Positions 46,441-57,637 are shown, counted from the first letter of the stretch. The stretch is DNA of 64,000 nt from Gnetum montanum (GCA_015680685.1 MNCI01015561.1:732057-796056); one strand, 5' to 3'. Notes: generated from the letters alone by a model not told the origin. Numbers and translations: made by a program.

Positions 46441-46979
46441 TGGAATTACTTAGCAAATTTGGAAAAAATATCTAGTTAGAGGTGAAATTAGCCTCTGTAA
46501 AAAGATCTAAGATGTTTATCTAAATTACCTTAAGGAATTCACAATAAAATAGTATTACAACCTTGTGTAGCCTTACATTATGAAATTACTTAGCAAATTT
46601 GGAAAAAGAGTCTATTCAAAGGTGAAATTAGCCTCTATAAAAAGCTCTAAGATCTAAATTAGCTTAATGGATTCCATAAAAGCATTATTACCATAACCAA
46701 AATATCATAGCCAAATATTATAGCTAGAACTAAACCTTGGTCTAAGTTATGCATAAATTTAGAAAATAGCATCTAAATTATGCATAAATTTTGAAAAAGC
46801 AAGCATAAGTTTAGAAAAAAAGTATTTAAATTATGCAAAGCATGCATAAATTTGGAAAAAAAACATCTAAAATATGCATAAAAAGCATCATAAACTTAAA
46901 AAAAAACCATGTAGCCATAGTAAAATCTTGCTAAAAATAGAAAAAGCTTTTACTCTTCTTAAAAAATAAAGGACAAAGA
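46441..46979. other. AT-rich spacer with short direct repeats
   Basis: A ~60-bp segment (GAAATTACTTAGCAAATTTGGAAAAA..., then GGTGAAATTAGCCTCT) occurs at about 46444 and again at 46582. Then AAATTATGCATAAATTT-type motifs recur from 46740 to 46880. No coding potential is seen. Confidence 0.5.
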
Positions 46980-48840
46980 AAAGGGAAAGGCCACAACAAT
47001 TATTGTAGTTGTGGCTGATGAAGCCAAATCCAATAACAACAAGCCAGTGGCCAAGGTGCCTGAAGCCCTAGCCAACAACAAGCATCACGTGCTGGCACCA
47101 CAAGAACCAACTAGCTTGCATCATTGGTAGCCACGGGACAAGCTCCCCAAAGGTTAAACTTTGAGCATAAGGATCACTCAAGGTACACCCCCTTACCCAA
47201 TCAAGCTATTAGATCTCCTAGATCAACTGCTTAGTGTTGAGTGCATTCAGCACAAAAAAATGTCGAAGGATGCATAGAAACACCATGAGAGGTACTAGGA
47301 GGTCCTCAGAAATCCTTTTTTAGCTATGCCAAATGAGCCTCTGGTCCCTAAGAACTTCAGATTGGATAGGTTCTACAACTATCATTTGTTGCATGACCAT
47401 GACATGGACGACTACCTAGTGTTGAAAGATGACATTCAACACATGATTAATCAAGGAAAATTGATCCTTGATGAAAGAGGTCCTATTCAGCTAAAGAACT
47501 AGTTCATGAAGGTCTACAATGATCCACTCAATGCTAGTAGTGTAGGTTAAGTCATCAATGCTATTAGCATTGATGACAACATAGAGCCAGCACATGAAAA
47601 ATTTGTAGTTCATGTGCCCTCTAGTGACATTGAGGCCTTAACGTTGACTAGACCGTAATCCCCTTTTGTCATCAAGGCATCACCTCAGGTGCCCATGACA
47701 TCCTTTATGGTTAAGGCCCCATAACATGTTGCGGCAATGACAACCCAAATACCTTTTATCATTAAGGTGTCAAAACGTGTGAATCCCCCATTTGTTCAAG
47801 GTCTGGTGGTGGGAATTGCATCATAACTTGCCCATCTAAATAGATGTGATGAGTGTCTAGTTGATAAGATGACTAAGGAGCACATGGAGCTAGGTCCTCC
47901 TAAGCCCACCTCCTTATTAGCCATCCCCATGGCCTCATCGTCTTAGGCCACCAACCTAAACACAAACAATCAATAGACAAGTGCTGAGGCTCGAAGGCTG
48001 ATTACAAAACCAAAAAATAGGCTCTAAAATACATCGAAGGCCCACAAACATAAAGACCACCAAAAATACAAGATGGTGGAAAATTTTTTTAGATGCATTA
48101 GCACAAGTTAAGCAAGCTCTAAAATAGAAAAATATAACTTTGAGCTTGTACGACTTGATTATGACTTCTCTTGCTTATTGCGAGGCCTTGGTTCACATGC
48201 TAGCATCTATTCCTGTTAAGGAAGATATTCCAGTAGATGAAAAGGCCATCCATGCCATAATGCTCCTACTTGCGACCAAAGAGTTAAGGTCAACACCATT
48301 GACATTTCACGATGAGGTAGTCAAAGTTGACCCTGAAAAGGTTAGGCAACCACTGCACCCATGTTCATAATGATTTTTGTAGGTCAATAAAAAATTCGCA
48401 AGGTGCACGTTGATGACATGGTAGCAACCAATGTTATTCCATTCCTTGTCATTGACAAGCTTGACCTGGTTGATCAGATCAAGCTGAAAACAACAACATG
48501 TTTGAAGTCCTTCAACAAAGCATGTATTATCATCAAAGTGATAATCATGATAGATTTCATGGCAGGGGAGCAATTCCCAACTAATGCTAAATTCATCATG
48601 GTTGAAGAAATATTTGAATTCAACTTAATCCTTGGGAGGTCTTGGTTAGCCCAACTATGGGCTATTTTTTCACCTATCAACCAAGAGATTCACTTGCCCT
48701 ATGAGGATGGGGAGGTGGTAATCTTTGGTGACAATGTAGCCCCTCCAACCATTAAAAACGTAGATACTGAACAAGGGTCAGAGTTAGAGTTCTCCGAAGA
48801 TACATCACCCATTTGTAATGAAAGTTAGTGTTGTTTGGCT
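46980..48840 (+). pseudogene. Tat/Ogre-like Ty3 gag end and protease, broken
   Basis: The Gag end has a decayed zinc-knuckle block FYNYHLLHDHDMDDYLVLKDDIQHMI (about 47370-47450, quoted here beyond the motif only for location by its HDHDMDDY core). The canonical form is C-x2-C...GH-x-T-x-x-C. ALNASS-like and Pro-rich linker pieces follow. The protease part starts near 48230 with AIMLLLATKELRSTPLTFHD and continues at 48403-48828 with VHVDDM-like, VIPFLVIDKLDLVDQIK, FPTNAKFIMVEEIFEFNLIL and GRSWLAQLWAIFSPINQEIH. The last corresponds to the LGRPWxxxxxAxPSTxHQ end of Tat-type retropepsins. The catalytic DTG-like triad is not recognisable. RT, RNase H and integrase are missing to the right, where a satellite follows. 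Confidence 0.7.
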
Positions 48841-49149
48841 GATTTTAAATAGTCAAGTGAAATAAGTGACCTCCATGAGGAAGCTCTATGGGTAAAATTT
48901 CCTTTTCCCATAACAAATGAAGGTCTAGGGGAATACCATCTCATGCCTCCTAGGCCTTATGTGCCACCTAATCCACATCAAGTTAGAAAGCACCTACGCG
49001 ACTAATGTATGCCCTTAGTTCATTTTCATGTTTAACTCACCCTTTGTTCTTTGCCTATACAGTTATGATTTACGTTATTGTTTACATTTTGCATTAGTTG
49101 CATCATTTCTTTAGTTCATGTGGTTTCATTTATTTCGTTATTTCAAAAA

Positions 49150-49330
49150 AAAAAGAGGCCTAGAAAGGCCTTAAACTACCATGTGGCCTGGAAAGGCCTT
49201 AAACTATCGCATGGTCCACCAAGGCCTAAAATTGGTAATCAACTTCCTTTTAAGGAATGGTTCATAATGGCCTTAAATTAGGAATGGCCCTTCTACCATG
49301 GCCTTAAACTAGCATGGGCCCCACAAGGGG
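49150..49330 (-). repeat. Inverted copy of the TAGTTTAAGGCCATGG satellite
   Basis: Four or five units of GGCCTTAAACTA(C/T)C.ATGG read, on the minus strand, as the same CTAGTTTAAGGCCATGG unit that fills 33540-33840. Confidence 0.75.
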
Positions 49331-51254
49331 CCTAATTGCATCAACCAATCACAAGCTAAAATTACAACAATATTACATAAAATATAACAAAATGAGAAGA
49401 AAATAATAGTCATGTTTTCATTAAATTATCAATAATATGAATAGTTCAAGATTACATCCAAAACATGAAATATCAAAAAAGCACAAAATTGCCTGATGGT
49501 AGCACTACATTTTAAGCATTCTAGAGTATAGTGTGTGATAGGGGCTAAGGCTCTTCCCCTTCCTCTTCATCTGCTGCTCCACTGGGTCCTGCACCCTCAC
49601 CTAGAACCTACATCAAATAAAAATAAAACAATAAATTAGTCAACAAAGGAGGTGACATGAAAAATTATAATAAAATAGACAAAAATAAGGTAATCTAAAC
49701 CAACCTAAGAAGGGGCTGCATCCATGTCTGGGGGCATCCTGTCAAGGCTAGCCTCTAGACGTTGGAGGATTTCATCCTTTAACATACGTGTCTAGTCCTC
49801 CTCACCTAGGTCAATTCCCATGAGGGTTTTTCTTTTTCTATGGCCATCCAAGTGGGTGGCCTTGGAGAAACATTGCAAAAGTTACCTCTTCAGAAGTTAC
49901 AGTGATCTATCTTTTTGAGGACTCACTCACCACTACATTGCTTGCAAATAGTTTGTAAGCCTATGTTGTACTAATTACATTAAGGAATATCTCTTGGCAT
50001 TGGTGCTCCACAGACTCATCTCTTTATTTCTTGTAGTATGCTTCGCTCTCTTGCTTGTAGTGATTTTATGGTTCTTTTGTGTTTGTCCCCACTAATACAC
50101 CTTTGCACTATAGTCCTTCCAATCCTAATTTTTTCTTTCCAAGAGGTCCATCTATAATAGTTGTTCAATAACCTCATGGGTGGCCTCATTTTTGCCCTAA
50201 ATAGCTAACTAGTACTTAGTGTAATCAATTTCAAAGGTGTGCTAGTTGCCATCTGGCTTGTCACATGCTACTAGGAAGTCATAGCAGGACTGTAGATCTT
50301 CCAATCTTACTTCTTGGTTTGCCCCCTTTTCTTGAAGCTCCTACACCCATCTCCACAAGTGCTTGTTTACATGCTTGCACCCCCACAATGCTCTTACAGA
50401 GTACAGTGTGCACTTGCTTACCTCATCATACATGCGATGAGGCACCTACTCCACCTTGGGGGAAAACTCAGGTACGGTGTCAACTTGGACCACTCTGTTT
50501 AGGTCCCATTTATGTTGCAAGCCTGTTATTCCATAATAGGTGAAATAACGTTAGTCACAAGATAAAAAAGAAAAATAGTAAAAAAAATAAAAAGATACTA
50601 ATAGTAAAATACACGTATGAATCTCAGGGTCTGTTTGTTTGATGTAGTCTATCATATCATCCACCACACCTTGCATGAAACAAACTTATTTGGAGTTTTT
50701 ATCCATGGTTGTGTATAGAAGGTGGATGTTGATACTGAACATTTAGCAGAAGCACTGGCTGCTACAACATAATACACTTTGTGAGAGTGGGGAGATCATC
50801 CATCTGCACGTTGTCAAAGAAATGCTCAAACTCACCCTCTTCAAATTGCAACCCTTCTTCTTCGAGTTGCCTTAACAATTAAGTGGCTTCCCACTCATCT
50901 TCATTTGCCATGTGTCCCTCAGGTTAAGGGACATCGTCCTCCATGAGCTACTCTACTATTGCAAGGGCCCTCTTACTTGTGTTATACAAGTTTGATTTAG
51001 AATGCCCAATAATGAATATAAGATAGCATAACACATTACAGCAACATTAAATAATGCATACTTACTTACTATCTTTGAACACATGTCACAAAGCTTGAAT
51101 CACAACTTCTTACTTTCCTCCTCTACTTCATGCGCAAGCTCCTCCACTGGATGAGGCTTCTTAATCTTTATTTTTGACGACCTCACTATCTCAACAATGA
51201 GTTGTGCTTCTCTTGCTACATTGATAGTGCTATGATTTTTATTGGCCTACTATG
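49331..51254 (-). pseudogene. Second unidentified minus-strand coding remnant with intron-like gaps
   Basis: Coding-like blocks on the minus strand are separated by AT-rich gaps. The first (about 51230-51110) has EAQLIVEIVRSSKIKIKKPH and VEELAHEVEEESKKL. The second (about 50520-50230) has WDLNRVVQVDTVPEFSPKVE, MYDEVSKCTLYSVRALWGC and EVRLEDLQSCYDFLVACDKP. The third (about 50190-49800) has NEATHEVIEQLL, DLLERKN, KNHKITTSKRAKHTTRNKEM and HLDGHRKRKTLMGIDLGEED. The charged, helix-rich composition and few stops suggest a real old gene with introns. No family is recognised. It abuts the integrase fossil at 51255 and may be the extra ORF of a retroelement. The plus frames 50265-50543 are shadows. 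Confidence 0.35.
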
Positions 51255-51488
51255 TACCAAGATATTAGTTCAATGATTCAAATATGTTACAAATGTCAAA
51301 TTCTTGAACTAAAATTAAACAAGGCCAGAGCTCCCTTAAAACTAGTAATTGTGGATAGACCATATGAGTAATGGGGCTTAGGTTTTATTGCCACAATTAC
51401 TTCTTCAAGAGCCAAACATAAGTTTATTCTCATAGCCATTGACTACTATACTAAATGATCTGAAGCAAAATCTCTAATAAAAAGTTAG
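51255..51488 (+). pseudogene. Ty3-type integrase fossil, left part (interrupted)
   Basis: The frame holds the end of an integrase zinc-binding block (CYKCQI) and the core start: RPYEQWGLGFIATITSSRA, then HKFILIAIDYYTKWSEAKSL. The first catalytic Asp position of the WGLDFIG motif reads G here. The gene is cut at 51488 by the TR-GAG insertion and resumes at 58730. Confidence 0.8.
51484..51488. repeat. Target-site duplication GTTAG, left
   Basis: It is identical to 58730-58734 and directly abuts the LTR start TGATGAG. Confidence 0.95.
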
Positions 51489-52559
51489 TGATGAGTGGCG
51501 AGGTACCCCTACACTCAACCATACGAAACGAGTGTCGCACGCGCGATCCGGTCGAACTCCGCAGATGGACTAGTTGTGGTATCTAGATAGTTAGCCTTAG
51601 GTCGCAGTTCGCTGTCTTCCCATCTAGACTAGTTTTGCATATGTCACGTATGGTTTAGTCTAGATGAGGTGTATGATGTGTTCCTAAATCTAATGCTACT
51701 CCTGATGGCAGTGGAAAATAATATTAACTAATTCTAAGCTAAGAGGAAAAGGTAAGAAAATCTAATCTAGCCTAAGTGCGACGAGCAACCGATTCCTTGA
51801 TCAACCGTACACATCTTGGACTTCGTGCACGACTGCCACTGGGACTACCAAGCATAGGCCTAGGTACGCCACTGGGATTACCAAGCGCAGACCCCAAATA
51901 CGCCACTGGGTTACCAAGCGTAGATCCCCCTAGCTACACCACTGGGCTACCAAGCAGTCACACTTAAATGCTCGTAATCAAGTCGTACTCGTTCCGCTTC
52001 TAGGAGTTTAAGGGTGAGAAACTAATCGCGATGAGTAACCGATTCCTTAACTAGCCGTACACACCCGTAGATGCTCGTAGTTAAGTCGTACTCACACCGC
52101 GCTATGAAAGCAATAAATAACATGAAATAAATAACAATAAATAAACTAAGTGAATGCTGCAATGATGAAGTAATCTCGATTTTTATTACCGGTCATGTGC
52201 GTGTCCAAGTACGACACACTCGAATAAAGACACCGTACAATCACATTCACCACACTGCGGGCAGACACAGGAAAATTCTAACTCTGGAGGGATCAAACTG
52301 CCAGAGCTTCGTTACACTAAAACTGGGATGGAAATGAGGGAGAGCCGCCTCTTATTTATAGAAATTTTGGCTGACTGCGATATCGCGTACGCGATATCGC
52401 GGCCCATGATACATCGCATACACGATATCGCGGCCCATGATACATCGTGACCCATGATACAACGCGATCCATGATACAACGTGGGTGCCTTATCGTGGGT
52501 GCCTTAACGTGGGTGCCTTAATGTGACCGCCAGCACTATGAGCAATTCAGGTCTCATCA
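51489..52559 (-). repeat. 3' LTR of the TR-GAG element
   Basis: It is 1,071 bp; on the plus strand it starts TGATGAGTGGCG and ends GTCTCATCA. On the minus strand the order is: U3 with a perfect 24-bp palindrome (52377-52400), TATA box (TATAAATA, 52360-52353), polyadenylation signal (AATAAA, 52187-52182), and U5 with a ~34-bp minisatellite of four units (CCACTGGG(A/T)...TACCAAGC on the plus strand, about 51836-51956). R is thus about 140-150 bp. Confidence 0.95.
52377..52400. promoter_or_regulatory. 24-bp perfect palindrome in LTR U3, 16 bp upstream of TATA
   Basis: The palindrome is centred on CGTACG with GATATCGC arms. The other LTR has it at 58547-58570 with one change, the solo LTR at 20980-21003 with one change, and the solo LTR at 16220-16243 with changes at its outer and central CpG positions. 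A second GATATCGCGG half-site follows further out in most copies. Conserved placement next to the TATA box suggests a dimeric regulator's site. Confidence 0.7.
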
Positions 52560-52575
52560 TACCCCCACGACTGAA
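52560..52575 (-). other. Polypurine tract of the TR-GAG element
   Basis: On the minus strand TCAGTCGTGGGGGTA directly precedes the LTR start TGATGAG. The upstream GAGGACGAGTTTTCAT is identical to that in the Athila-like element at 43662-43680. Confidence 0.85.
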
Positions 52576-52720
52576 TGAAAACTCGTCCTCGAGTTACAGT
52601 GATTACACAGTGGATAGGTATGGGATTATTAACTGGAAAAAGAAATGGGATGATGCCGCAGTGTGGGAAGAAAACAAAACAAAGACACAACACACAGAAT
52701 ATTTACAAAAATGGTGGAAC

Positions 52721-53107
52721 TCATGTAGTTCCAGGTGGCGGTGGCTCCTCCATAGGTGTCTTTCCCTTTTCTTGTGCTCCAAGCTTTGAAGCTTGATGGT
52801 GTTGAAGTACAGCCTGGAGCTTCTCCTCTTGTAAGGCCTTGAGTGCCTTGGCATGCACGTAAGTTTGCACTTGTGCCATAGAGGCAACCCAAAAAGCCTT
52901 CTCTTTTTCTTTTGTCACCCTTTTATTCTTTGTCAATAGTTTATTAAGTCGCTCAGTTCTGAAAGTGTCCAACTGGTGCTGAGCAACCTTTGGCCCTATG
53001 TTCGGAAGGTTTAATACTTCTAAAATGGCTTGAACAGAGAAGTCAATAGTCACACCACAAATGTTAACCATGGTGCCTTCTTCTTCATTGTGCCAAAATT
53101 GATACAT
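52721..53107 (-). CDS. TR-GAG second ORF (128 aa or longer), unknown function
   Basis: The ATG-started frame encodes MYQFWHNEEEGTMVN, then GVTIDFSVQAILEVLNLPNI, then a helix-rich, Lys/Gln-rich tail (KEKEKAFWVASMAQVQTYVH, ALKALQEEKLQAVLQHH) ending in EEPPPPGTT. The frame is open about 47 codons further upstream, to a TAG near 53250, with another TAG near 53300 and an ATG at about 53318. That upstream ATG follows an acceptor-like GTGTGATTGCAG. The GV.I.FS..AI...L.LPN pattern resembles the 'putative plant transposon protein' domain found in ORFs of plant retroelements. That match is from memory and needs a profile search. The position just inside the 3' LTR is where Athila elements carry their third ORF. 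Confidence 0.5.
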   Translation of the reverse strand: MYQFWHNEEEGTMVNICGVTIDFSVQAILEVLNLPNIGPKVAQHQLDTFRTERLNKLLTKNKRVTKEKEKAFWVASMAQVQTYVHAKALKALQEEKLQAVLQHHQASKLGAQEKGKTPMEEPPPPGTT

Positions 53108-53329
53108 TTCCCCTAAGTACCAAGCACCGCTTTTAGAGAGGGTATCTCCTGCTTCTGCCTGCCTAGACTGTATGGTAAGAGGATCTTCTTGATGAACGCT
53201 GAATGATTGTTCCTCTGGTTCTACATGTTGTCCAGCAAAGCCTTGTCTTCCACCTCTCTAAGATCGTTTCATTCCACCTTGAACAGGACCCTCCTGCTAT
53301 GCACATTTCGGAACCATCTGCAATCACAC

Positions 53330-55062
53330 GGGTCAAGCATCAGTAAGGTTGTTTAGGAAATCAAGTTATACCTTACTGCTTGCCTTAATAGATTTACTTT
53401 AATTCTGTGTGATGTTAATTATTAGAAGAACATGTCCCCAAAAGATTGTAATGCTAAGTCCTCTTTGCTTAGGTGGTTTCCCAATTTAATTTTCTGGTAT
53501 AGCTAAGGGGATGAAATTGTTTTTGACACATTCGAATCTTAATTTTAGAACTAATTACCCTTAAAGATGTCCTTCGGGCAATGATAAATTTCAAAAAAAT
53601 TTTGCGCTATTCGGCCTGTGCCCCTCCCCCATGACTAAGCTGAACACTCCGGGTTCTAGGTTCAAACGGAATGAAAATCGGAGTACCAGCAAGCGAGTTG
53701 TGGATATGAAAGCAAGGGACGCACAATCGCAAGTTGTAGAGAATGTACCGAATTTTTAATATTTCTTTTGAAATTAATTGATGTAAACGAAGGACATATG
53801 GACTAAAGGGTGCTAGGGTAATTCAACTAGTTTTGAAGGCACGAAAATTATGATGGTGTGGAATTTATCAATAAGGACCTCAGATGGTAGAGAAAAAGGC
53901 TATGTGATGGTAATAAGGGAAAGAAAATCAATTGAAAAATTAAGCTGAGGGTAAGAGATTGTGTGTTCTAGCTAGAGAATTAATGAAGATTACAACAAAA
54001 TTACACAAGTGGGTCCTCCCCAAAGCAGGTTTCAACCTATTATGCCCTTGTGTAATCACACTTAAAGTGTCCGTGGGCACTAGAAGGGTTAAATGTAATC
54101 TGCACTAACTCCACAAAACACACACATGTAAATATCACCGGAATGAGATGAAAATTCTATGCTACACAAGACACGAGCTACAATTACACGAACAGTGAGA
54201 TGAGACGGAGTAGAGAAAGGGATCGTAGAGATCGGGACATGAGGTAACTGACCCAGGGTACAATGAATCCTGCGTGAAAAGCATGATTAAGGTGTCATTA
54301 ACCCATCGTTCCAAGATCAGGACCAAGTCCATCCTTCTAATCAATGACGTCGCATTGTTTCATCCCATGATGAACAACTATGAGAGTACCATAACAACAA
54401 GGCATACAATCACTTGGCGTTTAGTACAAGGGAGGAGTGATTTTTATTTTATGGCACTTCCTTTTTCTTTTCTCTTTCTTCTCTTCTTTTTTTTTACTTT
54501 ACTGAATCTAGGGAAGCCGCCAACCATCAGGCATGGGTGCATGTCTTTCCAGTGGGACCCCCTAGAACAGCGTTTGATTTTCGAGTGCCCTTTTGATTAC
54601 TCTTACTCCCATTTTTCTTTGGATCTACAAGGATCTTAGTACAACCATATCGCATGATAACTCCCACAGATGTCACCAAAGAGAATCCACAAGTCCCCTT
54701 GATGTCACACCCTAATCATTCCCTCTTGGTCCATCCTTCTTCATTCTGGGTACAATGAACACAAAATTAATTTTAAGTTTTAGAAATTTCAAGAATATCA
54801 CTGTACCCTTGAACAGAACCTCTTTATTTATAGAGTGGATGAGTGGATGTAGTGGGCTCACTGTTTCAAATAATTGTTCACTCATGACTTAATAACATAA
54901 AACACATCTCAACCAGTGATCCACATAAGTGTTTTATTCGTAGATGAGATTACTTACACAAGCATGAAAATACAAAACACAAAAAAAGATAAAAAAAAAA
55001 GTTGAAAAATGAAAAACTGAAAAACAAAAAGTTGAAAAATTAAAGAAAATAAAAAATATTTA
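53330..55062 (-). other. Non-coding interior of the TR-GAG element
   Basis: About 1.7 kb between Gag and the second ORF has no long minus-strand frame. It is where protease, RT, RNase H and integrase would stand in an autonomous element. The plus-strand frame 54274-54639 has a Phe-rich low-complexity core and is not supported. A run of TTGAAAAAT/AAAA repeats lies at 54990-55040. Confidence 0.7.
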
Positions 55063-57525
55063 TTAATCCTGCTTGTTATTAGAAGGGGGGATATCCTTCA
55101 TAGCTAAACGGTTGAGGGCAGCACGGATTAATAACTGACGACTAGAATCCTTGCATCTTGGAAATCTTGGGACTCGGTCATACTTACCCCGTCGGGTTTC
55201 ACACATTGGGTTATAAGGAGCATAGTGGGGCAATTCATAAAATGTAGTTCCAGGATAACAAGTTAACCCACTATGATATTCGGGACCATTAGATTGTATG
55301 CAAGGATTAATAAAGGAAGGTTGAGGATCTTGGCATGTTGGAAATATTGGAACTGGTCCATACTCACCCCATTGGGGTTCACACACTTGATTGTAGTAAG
55401 CATAGTGGGGCACTTCATACGATGTAGTTCCCAAATAAAGAGTTGACCCACTATGATGTTGGTGACCGTTAGATGGTATGCAAGGATTGGGTAGATGCCT
55501 CCCATGGTTGTGTTCATTGGGATGTATGGTTATTGGAGTGTTAGTTGGTGGCCCTGATAAAGTTACATGAGGTGTTGGGTTTGAAGGTAAGGGTGCACCA
55601 CATTGTTGGGCTTGTGCTGGGTTGGAAGATGCAGTGGCCTCAGAATTCTGTTGTCCCTTCCTACGGCCGTGTTTAAAGAAAGGACGCTTCTGATATTGAG
55701 GAGGCTCTTCACTGCTATTAGTAGCAGTAGCACAAGTGTTATTCGTGGGTTGCGGTGGTCCAGGTACATAAGGGGCAGTTGGTGGCGATGTATAAGGAGG
55801 GAAAGGATGAGAATGCTGAAAGTTAGGAGGAGGATAAGGTGCACAAGGTGGTGGTTGTGTTGGAGGCATGGGTTGATAGTATTGTGGGGAATAGTAGTGT
55901 GGTGAGATAAAGTATGTTGGCTCAGTTAAAGAAACAGGAGGTTGAACATGATAAACATTTGGATTTGGAAAATATGAAGGGTGCCTCCAGTCTAAGGGTG
56001 GATTCCCCCACGACTGGGATTGTTGCCACTGTGGTTTGATACAGTATCTCTGTACGAACTCTAGATGTAATGTATTTCCCCAATGTTCATGTAGATGTAA
56101 CAAGACTGGGCATTGGCCTTTGGGTTGATCGTACAGGCATATGTTGCATTCATACGTAGGATTGGCAGTTGAGCGCTTATTCCCTTCATTCTTTTTTTCT
56201 GAATGTCTACTATTTTGTCCTGCTTCTTGGGTTGTGATAACTCTATCTCCAATGTTGTTGATATATTCTCCACACTTTTGATTCATCCATTCCAACATCT
56301 TATTGATCTTTGCCTCGGCTTCTTCTAACAATTGTTGTATTGGCAAAGATGATGTTTCCACCTTGGAATTTGTTGATCTCTCCTTGTTATGATCATGGAC
56401 CTTTGTTGAGTTAATATTTTGGTCCCGTTGATGTTTTTCAACACTCTCCCATGTAGCTATTTCTCCCTCTCCTTTTGCTACCTGCTTAATAAGCTCTTGG
56501 ATTTGATGGGTTCGAAGGTTGTATAGTTGACCTCGGGCATACATTCCTAAGGTCTCTCTGGTTTCATTACGTAGCCCATCAATGATATGGTACATTAGCC
56601 TTTCCTCGGAAAACCCATGGCCTGGACAGTTGTTTAACATTGAATAATATCGTTCTAAGGCCATGTCCAAGGGTTCATGTTTTGCTTGTTTCCATCCTTG
56701 GATTTGTTTCCTCAAGGCTGACACTCTAGCGTAGGTTTGATATCTATCATTAAAAACTTCTACCATTGTTGACCAGCGTCGTATTGAATTCGGTTTCAAT
56801 GATCTATACCATACTTTTGCTTGGTAAACGAGTGTCATAGGAAAGAGCTTAAGTTTTTTCCACTCATTATCAATGTTGTTCCATGTGCAAGCATCGTAGA
56901 AGGCTTGTAAATGTTGATATGGATCTAAGTCATAGCCTCCTGAAAATGCAGGAAAGTTGTTTAAATTGAGCCTGGGTAGTCAGCTCTCTTTACGATGCCT
57001 ACGTGAGATTCGAACAGCCTCTTGTATTAGCGTTAAGCTCTTAGTGGCCAGCAGGGGTTCATCATCACTAAGTAGGTTGTGAGTTTGTAAGCTGGGATGA
57101 TGCTGCCTTTGTTTATGTTGGCGTTCTTGATTTTCTTTGTGAGCTCGATTTTTAGTTCTACGTCGATCCCTTGAAAGATAGTCATTCGTGTCACAATCTG
57201 ATGTTGAAGGAGTAGAGGAAGAGAAGGAACTGTAAAATTTGTTATGACTTTTGTAAGTCTTCCAATCATCCCCAAGTAAGTTCTTGTTAGTTATTGAGAA
57301 GGTCCTAAGCCTATTGGGCCTTCTCGTTCTATGGGATGTCTCATCCTCACTAGAGATGTCAGAGTTGGATGACGAGAGTCTTTGAGTATCATTGGGGTGT
57401 TCATAAACATAGGAGACTCCTGCATAAGGTTGCGCACTCCAATATTCACTATCATATACTTCATCGGTTCTCCAATGAACTTCATCACTAACTGTGGCGT
57501 TATTATCATCTTGTCGGAGAGACAT
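55063..57525 (-). CDS. gag: TR-GAG Gag polyprotein (820 codons, one internal stop)
   Basis: The frame starts at ATG 57525 (MSLRQDDNNATVSDEVHWRT) and runs to 55063, interrupted only by a TGA at 56980-56982; reading is in phase before and after it. An acidic/serine-rich then Arg/His-rich N-terminal third comes first. Then comes the retrotransposon Gag core: YDLDPYQHLQAFYDACTWNN and WKKLKLFPMTLVYQAKVWY (around the stop to 56800), then RRWSTMVEVFNDRYQT, LERYYSMLNNCPGHGFSEER and GLRNETRETL. A coiled, Gln/Glu-rich linker follows, then ECNICLYDQPKGQCP, an Athila-type zinc-knuckle with Gln in place of the His. A long Pro/Tyr/His-rich region and a C-terminal pair of 60-residue repeats end the protein. 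Gag would build particles in the cytoplasm and package the element's RNA. ATG 56838 could start a shorter 591-residue product that lacks part of the core. Confidence 0.85.
55129..55488 (-). repeat. 180-bp tandem duplication inside Gag (two 60-residue units)
   Basis: Unit 1 (about 55488-55309) and unit 2 (about 55308-55129) share NPCI(P/Q)SNG, YHSG/HHSG, GTT(S/F)YE(V/L)PHYA, (V/M)CE and PVP/RVP...FP(T/R)C. The reading frame is kept. Each unit keeps three cysteines and many aromatic residues. For example AGTTGACCCACTATGATGTT at 55441 recurs with two changes at 55261, exactly 180 bases away. Confidence 0.9.
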
Positions 57526-57637
57526 TGTTGTGTGTGAATTTATGTGACTTTTTAATAATTATTATTTTCTGAAAGATATATCGTTAAGTTCTATACAGCT
57601 ACCTTGTATGATATAACTAATCTAGATAACTAGCACC

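Noticed and set aside
50265-50543. Plus-strand frames rich in Cys, Leu and Pro
   Set aside because: They run opposite to the more protein-like minus-strand blocks and have no motif.
54274-54639. 121-codon plus-strand frame inside the TR-GAG element
   Set aside because: It is antisense to the element, with a Phe/Leu low-complexity core and no recognisable domain.
55603-55905. 100-codon plus-strand and 93-codon minus-strand frames inside Gag
   Set aside because: They are shadow frames of the Pro/Tyr-rich part of the Gag ORF.
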